A stretch of DNA of 64,000 bases. Source: Gemmatimonas sp. GTDB lineage: Bacteria; Gemmatimonadota; Gemmatimonadetes; Gemmatimonadales; Gemmatimonadaceae. The DNA is taken from contig NZ_JAPZSK010000004.1 in assembly GCF_027531815.1 (NCBI RefSeq), positions 496,001 to 560,000 on the forward strand, given 5' to 3'. The translations under genes and the position numbers were made by a program. Positions 1-8,965 of this stretch are shown piece after piece; within the stretch, counting starts at the first letter, position 1; every line of letters starts with the position of its first letter. The notes beneath the pieces are model-generated. The model did not search any database. It saw only the letters and a list, made by a program, of their open reading frames with translations, and was not told where the DNA came from.

Positions 1-2670
1 CAGCACCGACTGCACGGCCGACGTCTGGATGTCACGGGGCTGCGCGAAATAGGCAAGCAGTTCCGCGCGCGTGGCGGCCGTGCCGCGCCCGTTGAAGTTG
101 ATCGGCAGCTGGTCGGCGCTGTTGTAGCAGGCGATGGGCCGGTTGGCCGAATTGGTGGCCGGCACCGAGCCGCACGCACCGGCCAGACGCGGCTCGTAGA
201 TGGAGCCCAGCGGGGCGCCTTCCTTGAGGTAGATGCGGTAGCGCGCGTAGCCCCCCGACACGCGGATGGGCGGCGCCCCCCCGAGGCTGGCGAGGGTCTG
301 GTTCAGGTACGCCGCATTGGCGAACAGCTCCAGCTTGTTCGTGGCCTTGTTGATCACCTGCGAGCGCAGGCTGATTTCCATGCCGTTTGCGTCGATCTGG
401 CCGATGTTGGTGAGCTGCGCGTTGCGGAAGCCACCCGACGTGGGGAAGGTGCGCGGCACCAGCGCGTCGTTGACCGTGCGCGTCCACGCCGTGTACTCGA
501 GCGCGACCTTGTTGTTGAAGAGCCCCGCTTCGAAGCCGGCTTCGATTTCGGTGGAGATTTCCGGCCGTAGGTCGGGGTTGCCGAGCTGCGACGGAATGAG
601 CCCCGACCCAACCGCGGTCACCTGCGGGGCGAAGGTCGTGAACTGGTCGAAGGCGCCCGGCTGGCGCCCGGACTGGCCGATGGCGGCGCGCACGCGGAAG
701 GTGGAGAGCAACGTGCTGTTCCATCCGTTGCGATCCGACGGCACCACGGAGAGTGAGACCTTCGGGTAGAACACGCCGCCGGCATCCTGACCGAACGCCG
801 ACGAGAAGTCGTAGCGCCCACCGATCGTGCCGAACACCCAGTCTTTCCAGCCGATCTGCGACTGCGCGAAGTAGCCGCCGTTCACCGTGGTCAGGAACGA
901 CTCACCGGCGGTGATGTTCTGCCCGCCGGCCCCCACCACTTCGATACCCGGACCCGGGAAGAAGTTGGACGAGCCCGAGTTGGTCTCGGTGCGATTGTTG
1001 AACACCTGCAGACCAGCCACGTTACTCGTGGTGAACGGACCGAAATCGCGGTTGTAGGCGACCTTGCTGTCGAGGGTGAGCACACGCGTGCCCCCGGAGA
1101 ACACCGACCGCGAGCCGTCGGGGTTGAGCGACGTGAAGCGGTCGACATCGTAACCGAACGCCGAGAAGCCGAAGTCGCGCTGCGAGGCGTAGTCGAAGCC
1201 GAACGTCGACGAGAGTGTGAGGCGCTCGGTGGCGGTGTACGACGCATCGAAGGTGCCGACGTAGCGCTGCGTGGCCGTCCGGTTCGTCTGCTGCATGGCC
1301 TCGCGCACCGTCATGAACGCCTGGTTGCCGAAGACGTTACCGGCGCCGGAGCACTTGCCCGGGGCGACATAGGTGGACGCGTTGCAGTTGGCGAGCTCGG
1401 GGCGGGCCATATAGGCCAGCGAGTTCACGCCGTAGATGTTGTTGTTGTTCTCGGGGGCTTCGTTGGCCGTGTTGTAGTAGGCGTTGTTGAAGCGGAGCCG
1501 GAGATTCTTGGTGGGCACCAGCGAGAGGTTGGCCGACGTCTGGATACGGCGCACGATGTCCTGAGCCGGGCCGAGATCACGTCCGCCGAACGGGCCGTTC
1601 TCGCGGTAGTAGCGCCCCGACGCGAAGTACGTCACGCTCTGGCTGCCACCCTGCACGCTCGTGGAGATGGTGTTGCCGAGCCCCGTCTCGGTGATGAAGT
1701 CATTGAAGACGGGTACCTCGAAGACCTCGAACGGTCGGAGCCCCGGCTTGTTCCAGAACGTCGCCAGCGAGTCGGCCTGCCCCTGACGACGCGCAAAACC
1801 AGAGTTGGGCGCGACGCGGTTGCCGAAGTCCACGGCGTCCTGCTGTAGCTGCATCGTCCAGCGCGGCGAGCTTGACGAGCCCGACTTGGTGAAGAACTGG
1901 ATCACGCCGTTCGAGGCTTCGGTACCGTACAGCGTGGCCGCGGCGGCGCCCTTGAGCACTTCGACGCGCTCGATGGTGCTGGGGTCGATGTCGTCGATGC
2001 GCGACGGCGACCCGCCGCCACCGGTGCCGATGCCGAAGCCGCCGCCCGAGTTGATACGCACACCGTCGACGAAGATGATGGGCTCGTTCGACTGCGACAG
2101 CGAGGCGTTGCCGCGAATGCGGATCTTCGCGCCTTCGCCCGACAGCCCGCCCGACACGAGGCCGGAGACGCCCGGTTCGCGCGCCGTGAGCAGGTTGGAG
2201 ATGTCGTTGATGGGCGCGTTGGCCGGTGGCTGGATGACCGCCACCGTATTGCCCAGGCGCTTCACCTCCGTCTTCTGACCGGACCCCGTCACGACGACCT
2301 GGTTGAGCTGGATGGCCGACACCGTGACGGCAAAGTCGCGCTTGGTGGTCTGTCCCGCCGACACGGTGACCGTGCGCGTTTCACGCGAGTAGCCAATGGC
2401 GCGCACACGCACCACGACCTCGGCGGTCCCACCCGGCACCGGGATGCCGGTGATCCGGTAGTTGCCCGAGGCGTTGGTCATGGCGCCGAGCTGCGTACCG
2501 TCGATCGTGACTTGCACGTTTTCGAGCGGCCGCTGATTAGACGCATCGGTGACACGACCTTCGACGATCGCGGTGTTGCCTTGGGCGTGGCTGGGTGCCA
2601 GCGGCACCGCCAGGACGAGCAACAACGCGGCGACGAAGCGTGTGCTTCGTGCGAGAAGAGCTCCGGGCAT
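1..2670 (-). CDS. SusC/RagA-family TonB-dependent outer-membrane receptor (3' end beyond window)
   Basis: The reading frame stays open from an ATG at 2670 to the window edge, giving the N-terminal 890 residues. Residues 1-30 are a signal peptide ending SHAQ. Residues 33-115 form a carboxypeptidase-regulatory-like beta-sandwich, and a plug domain follows with the SusC signatures VDGVRIN (201-207) and VEVLKGAAAATLYGTEASNG (about 236-255). The rest reads as beta-barrel strands, and the missing C-terminus should be the last strands. This family imports large nutrients such as glycans or peptides with TonB energy, usually with a SusD lipoprotein partner; any susD gene would lie downstream, outside the window. 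The start is set by AGGAGG placed 7 nt upstream. The family call is firm; the substrate is unknown. Confidence 0.93.
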   Translation of the reverse strand, partial: MPGALLARSTRFVAALLLVLAVPLAPSHAQGNTAIVEGRVTDASNQRPLENVQVTIDGTQLGAMTNASGNYRITGIPVPGGTAEVVVRVRAIGYSRETRTVTVSAGQTTKRDFAVTVSAIQLNQVVVTGSGQKTEVKRLGNTVAVIQPPANAPINDISNLLTAREPGVSGLVSGGLSGEGAKIRIRGNASLSQSNEPIIFVDGVRINSGGGFGIGTGGGGSPSRIDDIDPSTIERVEVLKGAAAATLYGTEASNGVIQFFTKSGSSSSPRWTMQLQQDAVDFGNRVAPNSGFARRQGQADSLATFWNKPGLRPFEVFEVPVFNDFITETGLGNTISTSVQGGSQSVTYFASGRYYRENGPFGGRDLGPAQDIVRRIQTSANLSLVPTKNLRLRFNNAYYNTANEAPENNNNIYGVNSLAYMARPELANCNASTYVAPGKCSGAGNVFGNQAFMTVREAMQQTNRTATQRYVGTFDASYTATERLTLSSTFGFDYASQRDFGFSAFGYDVDRFTSLNPDGSRSVFSGGTRVLTLDSKVAYNRDFGPFTTSNVAGLQVFNNRTETNSGSSNFFPGPGIEVVGAGGQNITAGESFLTTVNGGYFAQSQIGWKDWVFGTIGGRYDFSSAFGQDAGGVFYPKVSLSVVPSDRNGWNSTLLSTFRVRAAIGQSGRQPGAFDQFTTFAPQVTAVGSGLIPSQLGNPDLRPEISTEIEAGFEAGLFNNKVALEYTAWTRTVNDALVPRTFPTSGGFRNAQLTNIGQIDANGMEISLRSQVINKATNKLELFANAAYLNQTLASLGGAPPIRVSGGYARYRIYLKEGAPLGSIYEPRLAGACGSVPATNSANRPIACYNSADQLPINFNGRGTAATRAELLAYFAQPRDIQTSAVQSVL

Positions 2671-2729
2671 TCCTTAGCCTCCTGCAGGGACGAGATGAAC
2701 CGGGGACCGGGTGCAGCGACAAGACGGCA

Positions 2730-2758
2730 ATTGTACGATGCCGAACCGCAGCGGGCAA
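2730..2758 (-). promoter_or_regulatory. Candidate promoter of the SusC-like receptor gene
   Basis: On the minus strand TTGCCC (2753-2758) and TACAAT (2730-2735) are separated by exactly 17 bp. This would give a leader of about 50 nt containing the AGGAGG ribosome site. It is the best sigma-70-like match in the 219-bp gap upstream of the receptor gene. Confidence 0.5.
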
Positions 2759-2889
2759 TGACTCGTCCAGTCCCTTCGTCCCGTGCAGTCCCATCTCGGC
2801 ACACCATTCGGCGGCTTATGTGAAATTACTGCATGCCAACTATCGGAATATCCCGGTCGGCGCGCCCTGTGCAGGATCCGGCCAGACGG

Positions 2890-5202
2890 TCAGCGCTCCT
2901 GCCGTGCCTCGCGCAGTGCCTCGAGTAGTCTGGCGGCTTCGGCGTGGGTCGGATCAAGCCCGAGCGCCCGCCGTGCCGATCGTTCTGCACCGGCAAGGTC
3001 ACCCGCTTGAACGAACACGAGCGCCAGCTGGAAATGGCCAGTGGCCAGTCCCGGATCACGTGCCAGGGCCTTCTCCAGCCACGGGCGCGCCTCCGCCGCC
3101 CGCTCCTCGCGCAGCAGCATGGTCCCGATGTTGAGGTAGGGCACGGCGGCGGTCGGATCGCCGGCGATGGCCCGCTCATAAGCGGCACGCGCGCCGGCGC
3201 TGTTGCCCTGCTGCTCCAGTGCCAGCGCCAGGTTCACCTCCCCCAACGGCACCCGCGGATCGATTTGCAGGGAGTGCTGGTACGCGCGCATCGCCGCGCT
3301 CCAGTCGCCCTGCGCGGCCAGCGCCAGCCCCAGATTACGCAGCAGCGGTGCTGCATCGGGGGTGACCTCCAGCGCGGCGCGATAGGCGGCCACCGCCTCC
3401 CCTGGTCGGCCCGCATCACGGGCGGCATCCCCAATGCCACCAAGCACGGTGGCCCAGCGGCGGCGCAGCGCGTCACGCGTCGATGCATCGGGCGCGGCGG
3501 CAAGTCGCGTGGTCAGCTCCCGGCGGATGGTGCCGACATGACCGCGGGTGAGGTGCAGCAGCGCCATGGCGAGCGCCTGTACATCGAGATTGGGGCTGTC
3601 CGCGAGCCTGCGCGCCCGTTCCTCGAACTCGGCCGGTACGCGCTCCATGCGCGGCGTGGCAAACCGCTCGAGCCACTCCCCCATGCCGGCAACCTGTGCC
3701 ATGGCATGCGTGGAACGCGGTTCGAGCAGCAGCGGCGTGGCGCGCTCGATATCGGTGACCCCCTGGGCCGCCAGCACCCCGCCCACGGCGCGGTCGTGCG
3801 GCTTGAGCGTGCCCCACCACTGAGTGACCTGCGCCTCGAGGTCGCGCACGCTCCGGTTCATATGGCACGAGCGGCACGCACCAACGAGTCCCAGTGCCGA
3901 GTCGAGGGCGGGTCGCGGGATGGCGATGGTGTGGTCGCTGCGGCCATAGCGCACGGCCTGCCCCAGTTCATGCTGCTGCTCGTACGGCATATGGCAACTC
4001 ACGCAGCGGCTGCCGCGACTGTCGGGGGCGTGCCGCGTATGGCGTGACGGCTCGTCGCGTTTACTGGCGTGGCAACTCGTGCACTGTCGATCGTCGGTGC
4101 GTCCCGGAATCGGCTCGCCGTCGACCGTCCGATACCCTTGCGTATGCGGATCGTGACAGCTGGTGCAGGTCATGCCGCCGTTGCGATAACAATCACTCGC
4201 GTAGTGTCCCTCCTGATACGCGAAGGTACGTGTGCGACCATCCGGAGTAAACGGTCGGTCGCCCAGTTGCGACAGGGCGGTGGAGTAGAACTGCGTGAGC
4301 GGCGCTCCCGGTGTGTAGCCGGTTGCGAGTTGCGTCTTGAGGGCATGGCATCCCATGCAGGTGGCGAGGCTGCGCTCCTTGTCGACCGTCGCCAGTGCCT
4401 CGAGTCCGATGTCCGCGCCCGTGCTCCCCTGCTGCATGAGGCGCACGTGCCGGGCGGCAGGACCATGACAGCTCTCGCAGTTCACGGCGTACGTGGCGAC
4501 CTGGGTGCGCCAGCGTCCGTCGCGCGCCTCGTACTGCACGGAGATGTTGCTGCCATGACAGCCCTGGCAGTTGCTGAAGCGCGGTTCGTCGCCGAGGATG
4601 CGCATGGGGGGCCAGTCTCCGCATTCGGCCAACCGCATGGTGGGGCGGATGGGCTGCCAGCCTTGGTCGCTGCGCGTGCCGGTATTGCAGAACCAGCGGC
4701 GTCCGTCCCTGCTCCAGTCGAACGGCAGGAAACGCACCGTGCCGTCGGTCCAGTTGGTCACGAACCCCTGCGTTCCGCCGCCCGCCATATGGCCACCACC
4801 AATGACGCCGTCCACCATGAAGACGGTGTCCGCTTCCCCCTCCCGTTGCAGGAGGAATTCGTAGCGCCCGCGGCGTTGGCGCGGCGTGACCGTAGCATCG
4901 GCAAACCGGATGGGTGCTCCCGAGAAGGGGGCGATGACCGACACGTCGTTGGTCGGGCTACCCGGCACACCGCCGGCTCGTCCGTGTGTGGAGCGGCTCC
5001 ATTGCTCCACCTGCCGGGCATGACAGGTGAGGCAGGAGGCGTTGCCCGCAAACGACTCCGGTGGCGGCGCCGTGGGCGTGGCCAGCACCACTGCGGTGAG
5101 CGGCGTGGTGTCCTGCTCACCGGCGGCGTTGTCGCTTGCGCCCGTGGTGCACGCACCCAGCAGCACCAGCGCGACCCACGCTCGTTGGCGTGTGCGTGTC
5201 AT
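2890..5202 (-). CDS. Octaheme cytochrome c with C-terminal TPR domain, predicted lipoprotein
   Basis: The product is 770 aa. It starts MTRTRQ with a short signal and a lipobox-like LGAC (Cys18), so it is probably a lipoprotein on the periplasmic side. Eight CxxCH haem-binding motifs are visible: CLTCH (57-61), then CQGCH, CESCH, CMGCH, CTSCH twice, CVSCH and CRSCH, spread to about residue 450. Residues about 590-760 contain some five tetratricopeptide repeats. Multihaem proteins with TPRs act in periplasmic electron transfer; the redox partner cannot be read from sequence. ATG 5202 was chosen over an in-frame ATG at 5226 because it overlaps the preceding stop as ATGA and has GGAGGG 6 nt upstream. 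It is translationally coupled to the di-heme cytochrome. Confidence 0.88.
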   Translation of the reverse strand: MTRTRQRAWVALVLLGACTTGASDNAAGEQDTTPLTAVVLATPTAPPPESFAGNASCLTCHARQVEQWSRSTHGRAGGVPGSPTNDVSVIAPFSGAPIRFADATVTPRQRRGRYEFLLQREGEADTVFMVDGVIGGGHMAGGGTQGFVTNWTDGTVRFLPFDWSRDGRRWFCNTGTRSDQGWQPIRPTMRLAECGDWPPMRILGDEPRFSNCQGCHGSNISVQYEARDGRWRTQVATYAVNCESCHGPAARHVRLMQQGSTGADIGLEALATVDKERSLATCMGCHALKTQLATGYTPGAPLTQFYSTALSQLGDRPFTPDGRTRTFAYQEGHYASDCYRNGGMTCTSCHDPHTQGYRTVDGEPIPGRTDDRQCTSCHASKRDEPSRHTRHAPDSRGSRCVSCHMPYEQQHELGQAVRYGRSDHTIAIPRPALDSALGLVGACRSCHMNRSVRDLEAQVTQWWGTLKPHDRAVGGVLAAQGVTDIERATPLLLEPRSTHAMAQVAGMGEWLERFATPRMERVPAEFEERARRLADSPNLDVQALAMALLHLTRGHVGTIRRELTTRLAAAPDASTRDALRRRWATVLGGIGDAARDAGRPGEAVAAYRAALEVTPDAAPLLRNLGLALAAQGDWSAAMRAYQHSLQIDPRVPLGEVNLALALEQQGNSAGARAAYERAIAGDPTAAVPYLNIGTMLLREERAAEARPWLEKALARDPGLATGHFQLALVFVQAGDLAGAERSARRALGLDPTHAEAARLLEALREARQER

Positions 5203-5912
5203 GGCGGCCCTCCGTCGCGACTCCACGCCGGTCCCTGACAGCGGCAGAGCGTGCGTATGTACGCCACCAGCGCGCGAATCTGCGGTGTAGTGAGTGTTCC
5301 ACCGAAGGCGGGCATGCGGTGATGCCGGTTCATGATCGCACCGCCTGCTTCAATGGTATCGAAGAGCGCGTCATCGCTGCGCCATCGCATGGCATCGGCA
5401 TCGTGGTGGCGCGCCGGTGGCACGGGCAGCGCCTGCGCGTTGGGACCGTCGCCCATACCCGTGGTGCCGTGGCACCCGGCGCACCACTGCGCGTAGAGCC
5501 CCTTGCCGTCGGGCGCCGTGGGTGACGGCGCCACAGGTGACAAGGCCCCGGGGGGCACTTCGATGCGGGTGGGGTCACCGCCGAGATAGCGAACAATGAG
5601 GGCGCGCTCGCTGGCCGGCATGCGTACGCGCGGCATGCTCACACCGGGCTTCAGCCGCTGCGGATCGCTCACGATGGCGGCAATGTAGGCCGCATCGCGC
5701 CGCCCGCGCACGTCGTCGAGCGCCGGTGCCAGCTGTCCCCCTTCACCCTTGAGGCGGTGACAGCCAAGGCAGCTGTGCTTGTCCCGCAGCAACTGCTCGG
5801 CCTTGCGGACGGCGAAGCCCGACAGCGATTGCGCCACGCCCTGTTCGCCCGGCACGGTGAGGAGCATGAGGAGTGCGGCGAGGTGGACCGGGGTCCCGCG
5901 CGCGTGTCGCAC
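5199..5912 (-). CDS. Di-heme class I cytochrome c, secreted
   Basis: The product is 237 aa from a GTG start. A signal peptide ends near GVAQS. Two cytochrome c domains follow: CLGCH near residue 48 with a downstream Met-containing PGVSMPRVRM stretch, and CAGCH near residue 140 with MPAFGG. Each looks like a mono-haem domain with His/Met ligation. It lies between a plug-domain protein (10 nt upstream) and the octahaem TPR cytochrome (4-nt overlap downstream), so the three are one operon and probably one periplasmic redox system. A short Cys-containing tail, RTLCRCQG, ends the protein and has no obvious haem motif. Confidence 0.85.
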   Translation of the reverse strand: MRHARGTPVHLAALLMLLTVPGEQGVAQSLSGFAVRKAEQLLRDKHSCLGCHRLKGEGGQLAPALDDVRGRRDAAYIAAIVSDPQRLKPGVSMPRVRMPASERALIVRYLGGDPTRIEVPPGALSPVAPSPTAPDGKGLYAQWCAGCHGTTGMGDGPNAQALPVPPARHHDADAMRWRSDDALFDTIEAGGAIMNRHHRMPAFGGTLTTPQIRALVAYIRTLCRCQGPAWSRDGGPP

Positions 5913-5922
5913 CGCGCCGGTC

Positions 5923-7362
5923 CTACTTCTTCACCGGAGGATCATCCATGCGCGCCCCCGTCCAGATGACGGCACTGCCGCATCCGTTTCGAGTCTGGAA
6001 CTGCAACGGGATGCTGGCGGTGCGTGCATAGAGTTCGATGGCGCGGACGTCCTTGGGATTGATGATGTTGTCGAGGTCGCCGTCCTCGATGTTCACGTAC
6101 AGGCCGTTGAGAAAGATCGCCGGCGCGCAATCGCCGGTCATGCCCGTGCCGCGAACCAGCACCCGGTCGCGCCCGAACTGCCCCGGCATCGTGACCACAC
6201 CCGGAAGCCCACGGAAGATGTCGCCCATGTAGGTCGGGCCCTTCTTGCGGATCTCCTCTTCGGTGAGGAAGTGGCCAAAGCCCAGCTTGCGGCGCCGCTC
6301 GAACTCATCGAGCGGCACCGCGCGATTGGCGCGCACGCGCAGGGTGTCGATATTGGTGACGAGTGCGGAGAGCGTGAGATCGACCACGGCCTCGCGTGTG
6401 GCCTGGAGGTCGGCCGGTGCCCGGTGTGGCTGGAACCCGACGGCGCGGGCCTCCACCGTATAGGTCCCTTCGGGCAGGTTGGCGAACTGATACTGGCCGG
6501 CGGCGTTCGCGCTGGCCTCGACGCCGGTGCCCCACAACGTGATGCGGGCGCCATTCACCGGCTGGCCGCTCTGGTTGCGCGCGATGCCACGCAGCGACGC
6601 GTTGCCGGTCAACACGCTCGTCACACGTGCCGTGCCTCCGGCGCCGCGCGCCTGTTGGCGTACGCCGCGGCCGATGACGAGATCTCGCAGCAGCAGGCCG
6701 TTGCCGGGCACCGGCAACTCCACAAAGCCGCTGCTGTCGATGTCGGCGAAGGCGCGCACGGTGATGGCGGTATTGGGGGGCACGCCGCACACGGCGAACG
6801 CGCCGTCGGCGGTGCCGGTGGCGATGCGCACGTTGGGTACGCGCTCGAGGCCTCGTGCCGTGACGCGATTGCTGTTGTATTGCGCGCGCACGCGCACCGG
6901 GACCGACGGTGGGGACCCGCCGGCAGTGCGTACCGTCCCGAAGAACAGGCCGCGTGGCAGTTCCGGCGTGGGGGCGCCACACCGCGCCTCGATGAGCGTG
7001 GCCGCCGACGGGGTGGCGAGGGTCAGCGAGATGGGATCGCCAGTGGTCACGTCCAGACGCAAGAGCTGGCTCTCGACGCCAAGGGAATCGAGGAAGGGGT
7101 GAAGAAAGCCGGCCAGATACACCCCGGTTGCCACGTCCTCCAACAGAAACGTGCCTTGCGAGGTGGAGGTCGTGGAGAGAATGCGTCCGCTGCCGTCGGC
7201 AGCCGTCAGCTGCACGGTGGCACCGCTCAACCGCCGTGAGCGCACGCTGTCGACGATTTCGCCACGCACCCTCGCGCTGACGCGAGCCGGTGTCTGTGCG
7301 AAGGCCGTCGTGGCCGCCAGCGCGAGGGTCCCGGCCGCGCCCACCCATATCATCCTCATCAT
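5923..7362 (-). CDS. Secreted protein with carboxypeptidase-regulatory repeats and a TonB-plug-like domain, no barrel
   Basis: The product is 479 aa. After a signal peptide ending TAFAQ come at least two carboxypeptidase-regulatory-like beta-sandwich segments (about 30-100 and 265-345) with a less clear one between. The C-terminal about 100 residues resemble a TonB-receptor plug, with LPGVV, RGTG, PAIFLNGLYV and an ending of the type GCGSAVIWT. No beta-barrel follows, so it cannot be a complete receptor. It is the first gene of the cytochrome operon. Several in-frame ATGs occur (7362, 7359, 7353) and a TTG at 7380; 7362 is preferred because an AT-rich hexamer sits 6 nt upstream. I do not know its function; a periplasmic binding or scaffold role is an inference. 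Confidence 0.72.
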   Translation of the reverse strand: MMRMIWVGAAGTLALAATTAFAQTPARVSARVRGEIVDSVRSRRLSGATVQLTAADGSGRILSTTSTSQGTFLLEDVATGVYLAGFLHPFLDSLGVESQLLRLDVTTGDPISLTLATPSAATLIEARCGAPTPELPRGLFFGTVRTAGGSPPSVPVRVRAQYNSNRVTARGLERVPNVRIATGTADGAFAVCGVPPNTAITVRAFADIDSSGFVELPVPGNGLLLRDLVIGRGVRQQARGAGGTARVTSVLTGNASLRGIARNQSGQPVNGARITLWGTGVEASANAAGQYQFANLPEGTYTVEARAVGFQPHRAPADLQATREAVVDLTLSALVTNIDTLRVRANRAVPLDEFERRRKLGFGHFLTEEEIRKKGPTYMGDIFRGLPGVVTMPGQFGRDRVLVRGTGMTGDCAPAIFLNGLYVNIEDGDLDNIINPKDVRAIELYARTASIPLQFQTRNGCGSAVIWTGARMDDPPVKK

Positions 7363-7368
7363 GAGGCG

Positions 7369-7374
7369 ATCATA
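7369..7374 (-). promoter_or_regulatory. TATGAT hexamer 6 nt before start codon (possible leaderless promoter)
   Basis: On the minus strand TATGAT ends 6 nt before the ATG at 7362 with no Shine-Dalgarno between, one of a recurring set in this window. No convincing -35 element lies 17 bp upstream. Confidence 0.35.
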
Positions 7375-7588
7375 CCGCAAAGGCAGCCGGGGGGCCAGCC
7401 GCCTCCGTCGCGCTCAGCGCAGGCGACGCAGTGTGCCGTCGATCACGGTGCGCTTCCCGCATTCCTGCTCCCGCCCCCGTACGCTCTCGCCGTCCACGCG
7501 TGAACGGTGATGACCGTGCGCACAATGGGCACGGGTCGACATGGCAGATGCTCGGGCCGCGAACGACGCCGATTCAGGGAACCGCAGG

Positions 7589-8965
7589 CTACGGGCGTCC
7601 TCGATCGGGATAACTGGCTGCCAGCAACTCGATGGGATGGGCTACCGTGACGCCGGACCCACTCATGAGGAGCCCCGCTCCAATCTGCATGTGGCAACCA
7701 GGATTGCCGGTCGCCACGATCTGGGCATGGGTGTCGGCAATGCGGGCGAGTTTCGGGGCCAGCACCGCGTCCGAGGTGGCGGGTTCCACGAGATTGTAGA
7801 TGCCGGCCGATCCGCAGCACTGATCGGCGTCCTCGAGCGGCACGAGGTCCAGCCCGGGCACCGCCTCGAGCACCACCATGGGGGGTCGCACCACACGCTG
7901 CGCATGCATCTGATGGCACGGCGGGTCGTGCGTGACCCGCAGCCCAATGGGGGTGGTGCCCATGCGCACGCCGGAGGAGGCCAGCAGTTCGCTGACATCG
8001 CGCGTGCGCGCTGACAGCGCCTCCGCGCGCGCCGACCACGCCGGATCGTCGTGCAGCAGGTGACCATACTGCTTGAGCATGGCACCACACCCCGCCGCGT
8101 TCACCACGATGAGATCGGCGGCGGTGCGCTCGAACGCGGCAATGTTCTCGCGCGCCAGGGCCCGCGCCCCCTCGAGATCACCCGCGTGGGCATGCAAGGC
8201 GCCGCAGCAACGCTGCCCCGGGGTGGCACACGATCGATACCCGTGGTATGCAAGGACGTGTACCGTGGCGTCGTTGACATGCCCAAACAGCCCCGACATT
8301 ACGCACCCATCGAGCAGTGTGACCACGGGTGCCGGTGGTGCCGCGACCTCGGTGTTCTTCGCGTGGGCAACGTCTGCCGCGGCCGGCGCGCGTGGGGCCA
8401 TGATGCGACGGCGCCAAGGCCCCGGTGCGGAGGCCGCCAGCATGGCAAACGGGAAGGCCAGCCGACGGGGGAGCAGGCGCGCGAGGAGCCGTGGCAGTCC
8501 AGTGGCGCGCACCGCACGCGCACCCGCCAGTGCCGCGCGCAGCAGCACATGATACCGGAATACGGTCAGTACCACCTGCGCCACGCGCGGGATCCCCCGC
8601 ACGGGGCGCATCGTGGCGCGGGTGGCCTCGAGCAGTTCTCCGTAGGGTACGCCGGATGGGCACGCCGTCTCGCAGGCGCGACAGCCGAGGCAGCGGTCGA
8701 AGTGCTGCGCCACGCCCTCGTCCGCGAGCGCAATCTCGCCGTCCAAGAGGCGGCGCATGAGCACCAGACGGCCACGTGGCGAGTCGTTCTCGTCTTCGAG
8801 ATTCACGTACGTGGGGCACGCCTGCAGACAGAAGCCGCAGTGCACGCACGCATCGAGCCCCGCCGCCGCCTGCTGCAACGGCGTCCCGGGCAGCGCGCAG
8901 TGCGGCGTCACGGCGGTCACGTGATCGGTGGTGGAGGAAACGGACGGAGGCATGGGTTCACGCAT
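7589..8965 (-). CDS. glcF: Glycolate oxidase iron-sulfur subunit GlcF
   Basis: The product is 458 aa. Two ferredoxin-type 4Fe-4S motifs lie near the N-terminus, CVHCGFCLQACP and CLGCRACETACP. Two cysteine-rich CCG domains follow (CCGALHAHAG and CCGSAGIYN), the layout of GlcF. With GlcD and GlcE it should oxidise glycolate (or lactate) to the keto acid and pass electrons to the quinone pool at the inner membrane. ATG 8965 overlaps the glcE stop by 8 nt; an internal ATG four codons later is also possible. It is the last gene of glcDEF, and the 200 bp downstream shows no gene. Confidence 0.93.
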   Translation of the reverse strand: MREPMPPSVSSTTDHVTAVTPHCALPGTPLQQAAAGLDACVHCGFCLQACPTYVNLEDENDSPRGRLVLMRRLLDGEIALADEGVAQHFDRCLGCRACETACPSGVPYGELLEATRATMRPVRGIPRVAQVVLTVFRYHVLLRAALAGARAVRATGLPRLLARLLPRRLAFPFAMLAASAPGPWRRRIMAPRAPAAADVAHAKNTEVAAPPAPVVTLLDGCVMSGLFGHVNDATVHVLAYHGYRSCATPGQRCCGALHAHAGDLEGARALARENIAAFERTAADLIVVNAAGCGAMLKQYGHLLHDDPAWSARAEALSARTRDVSELLASSGVRMGTTPIGLRVTHDPPCHQMHAQRVVRPPMVVLEAVPGLDLVPLEDADQCCGSAGIYNLVEPATSDAVLAPKLARIADTHAQIVATGNPGCHMQIGAGLLMSGSGVTVAHPIELLAASYPDRGRP

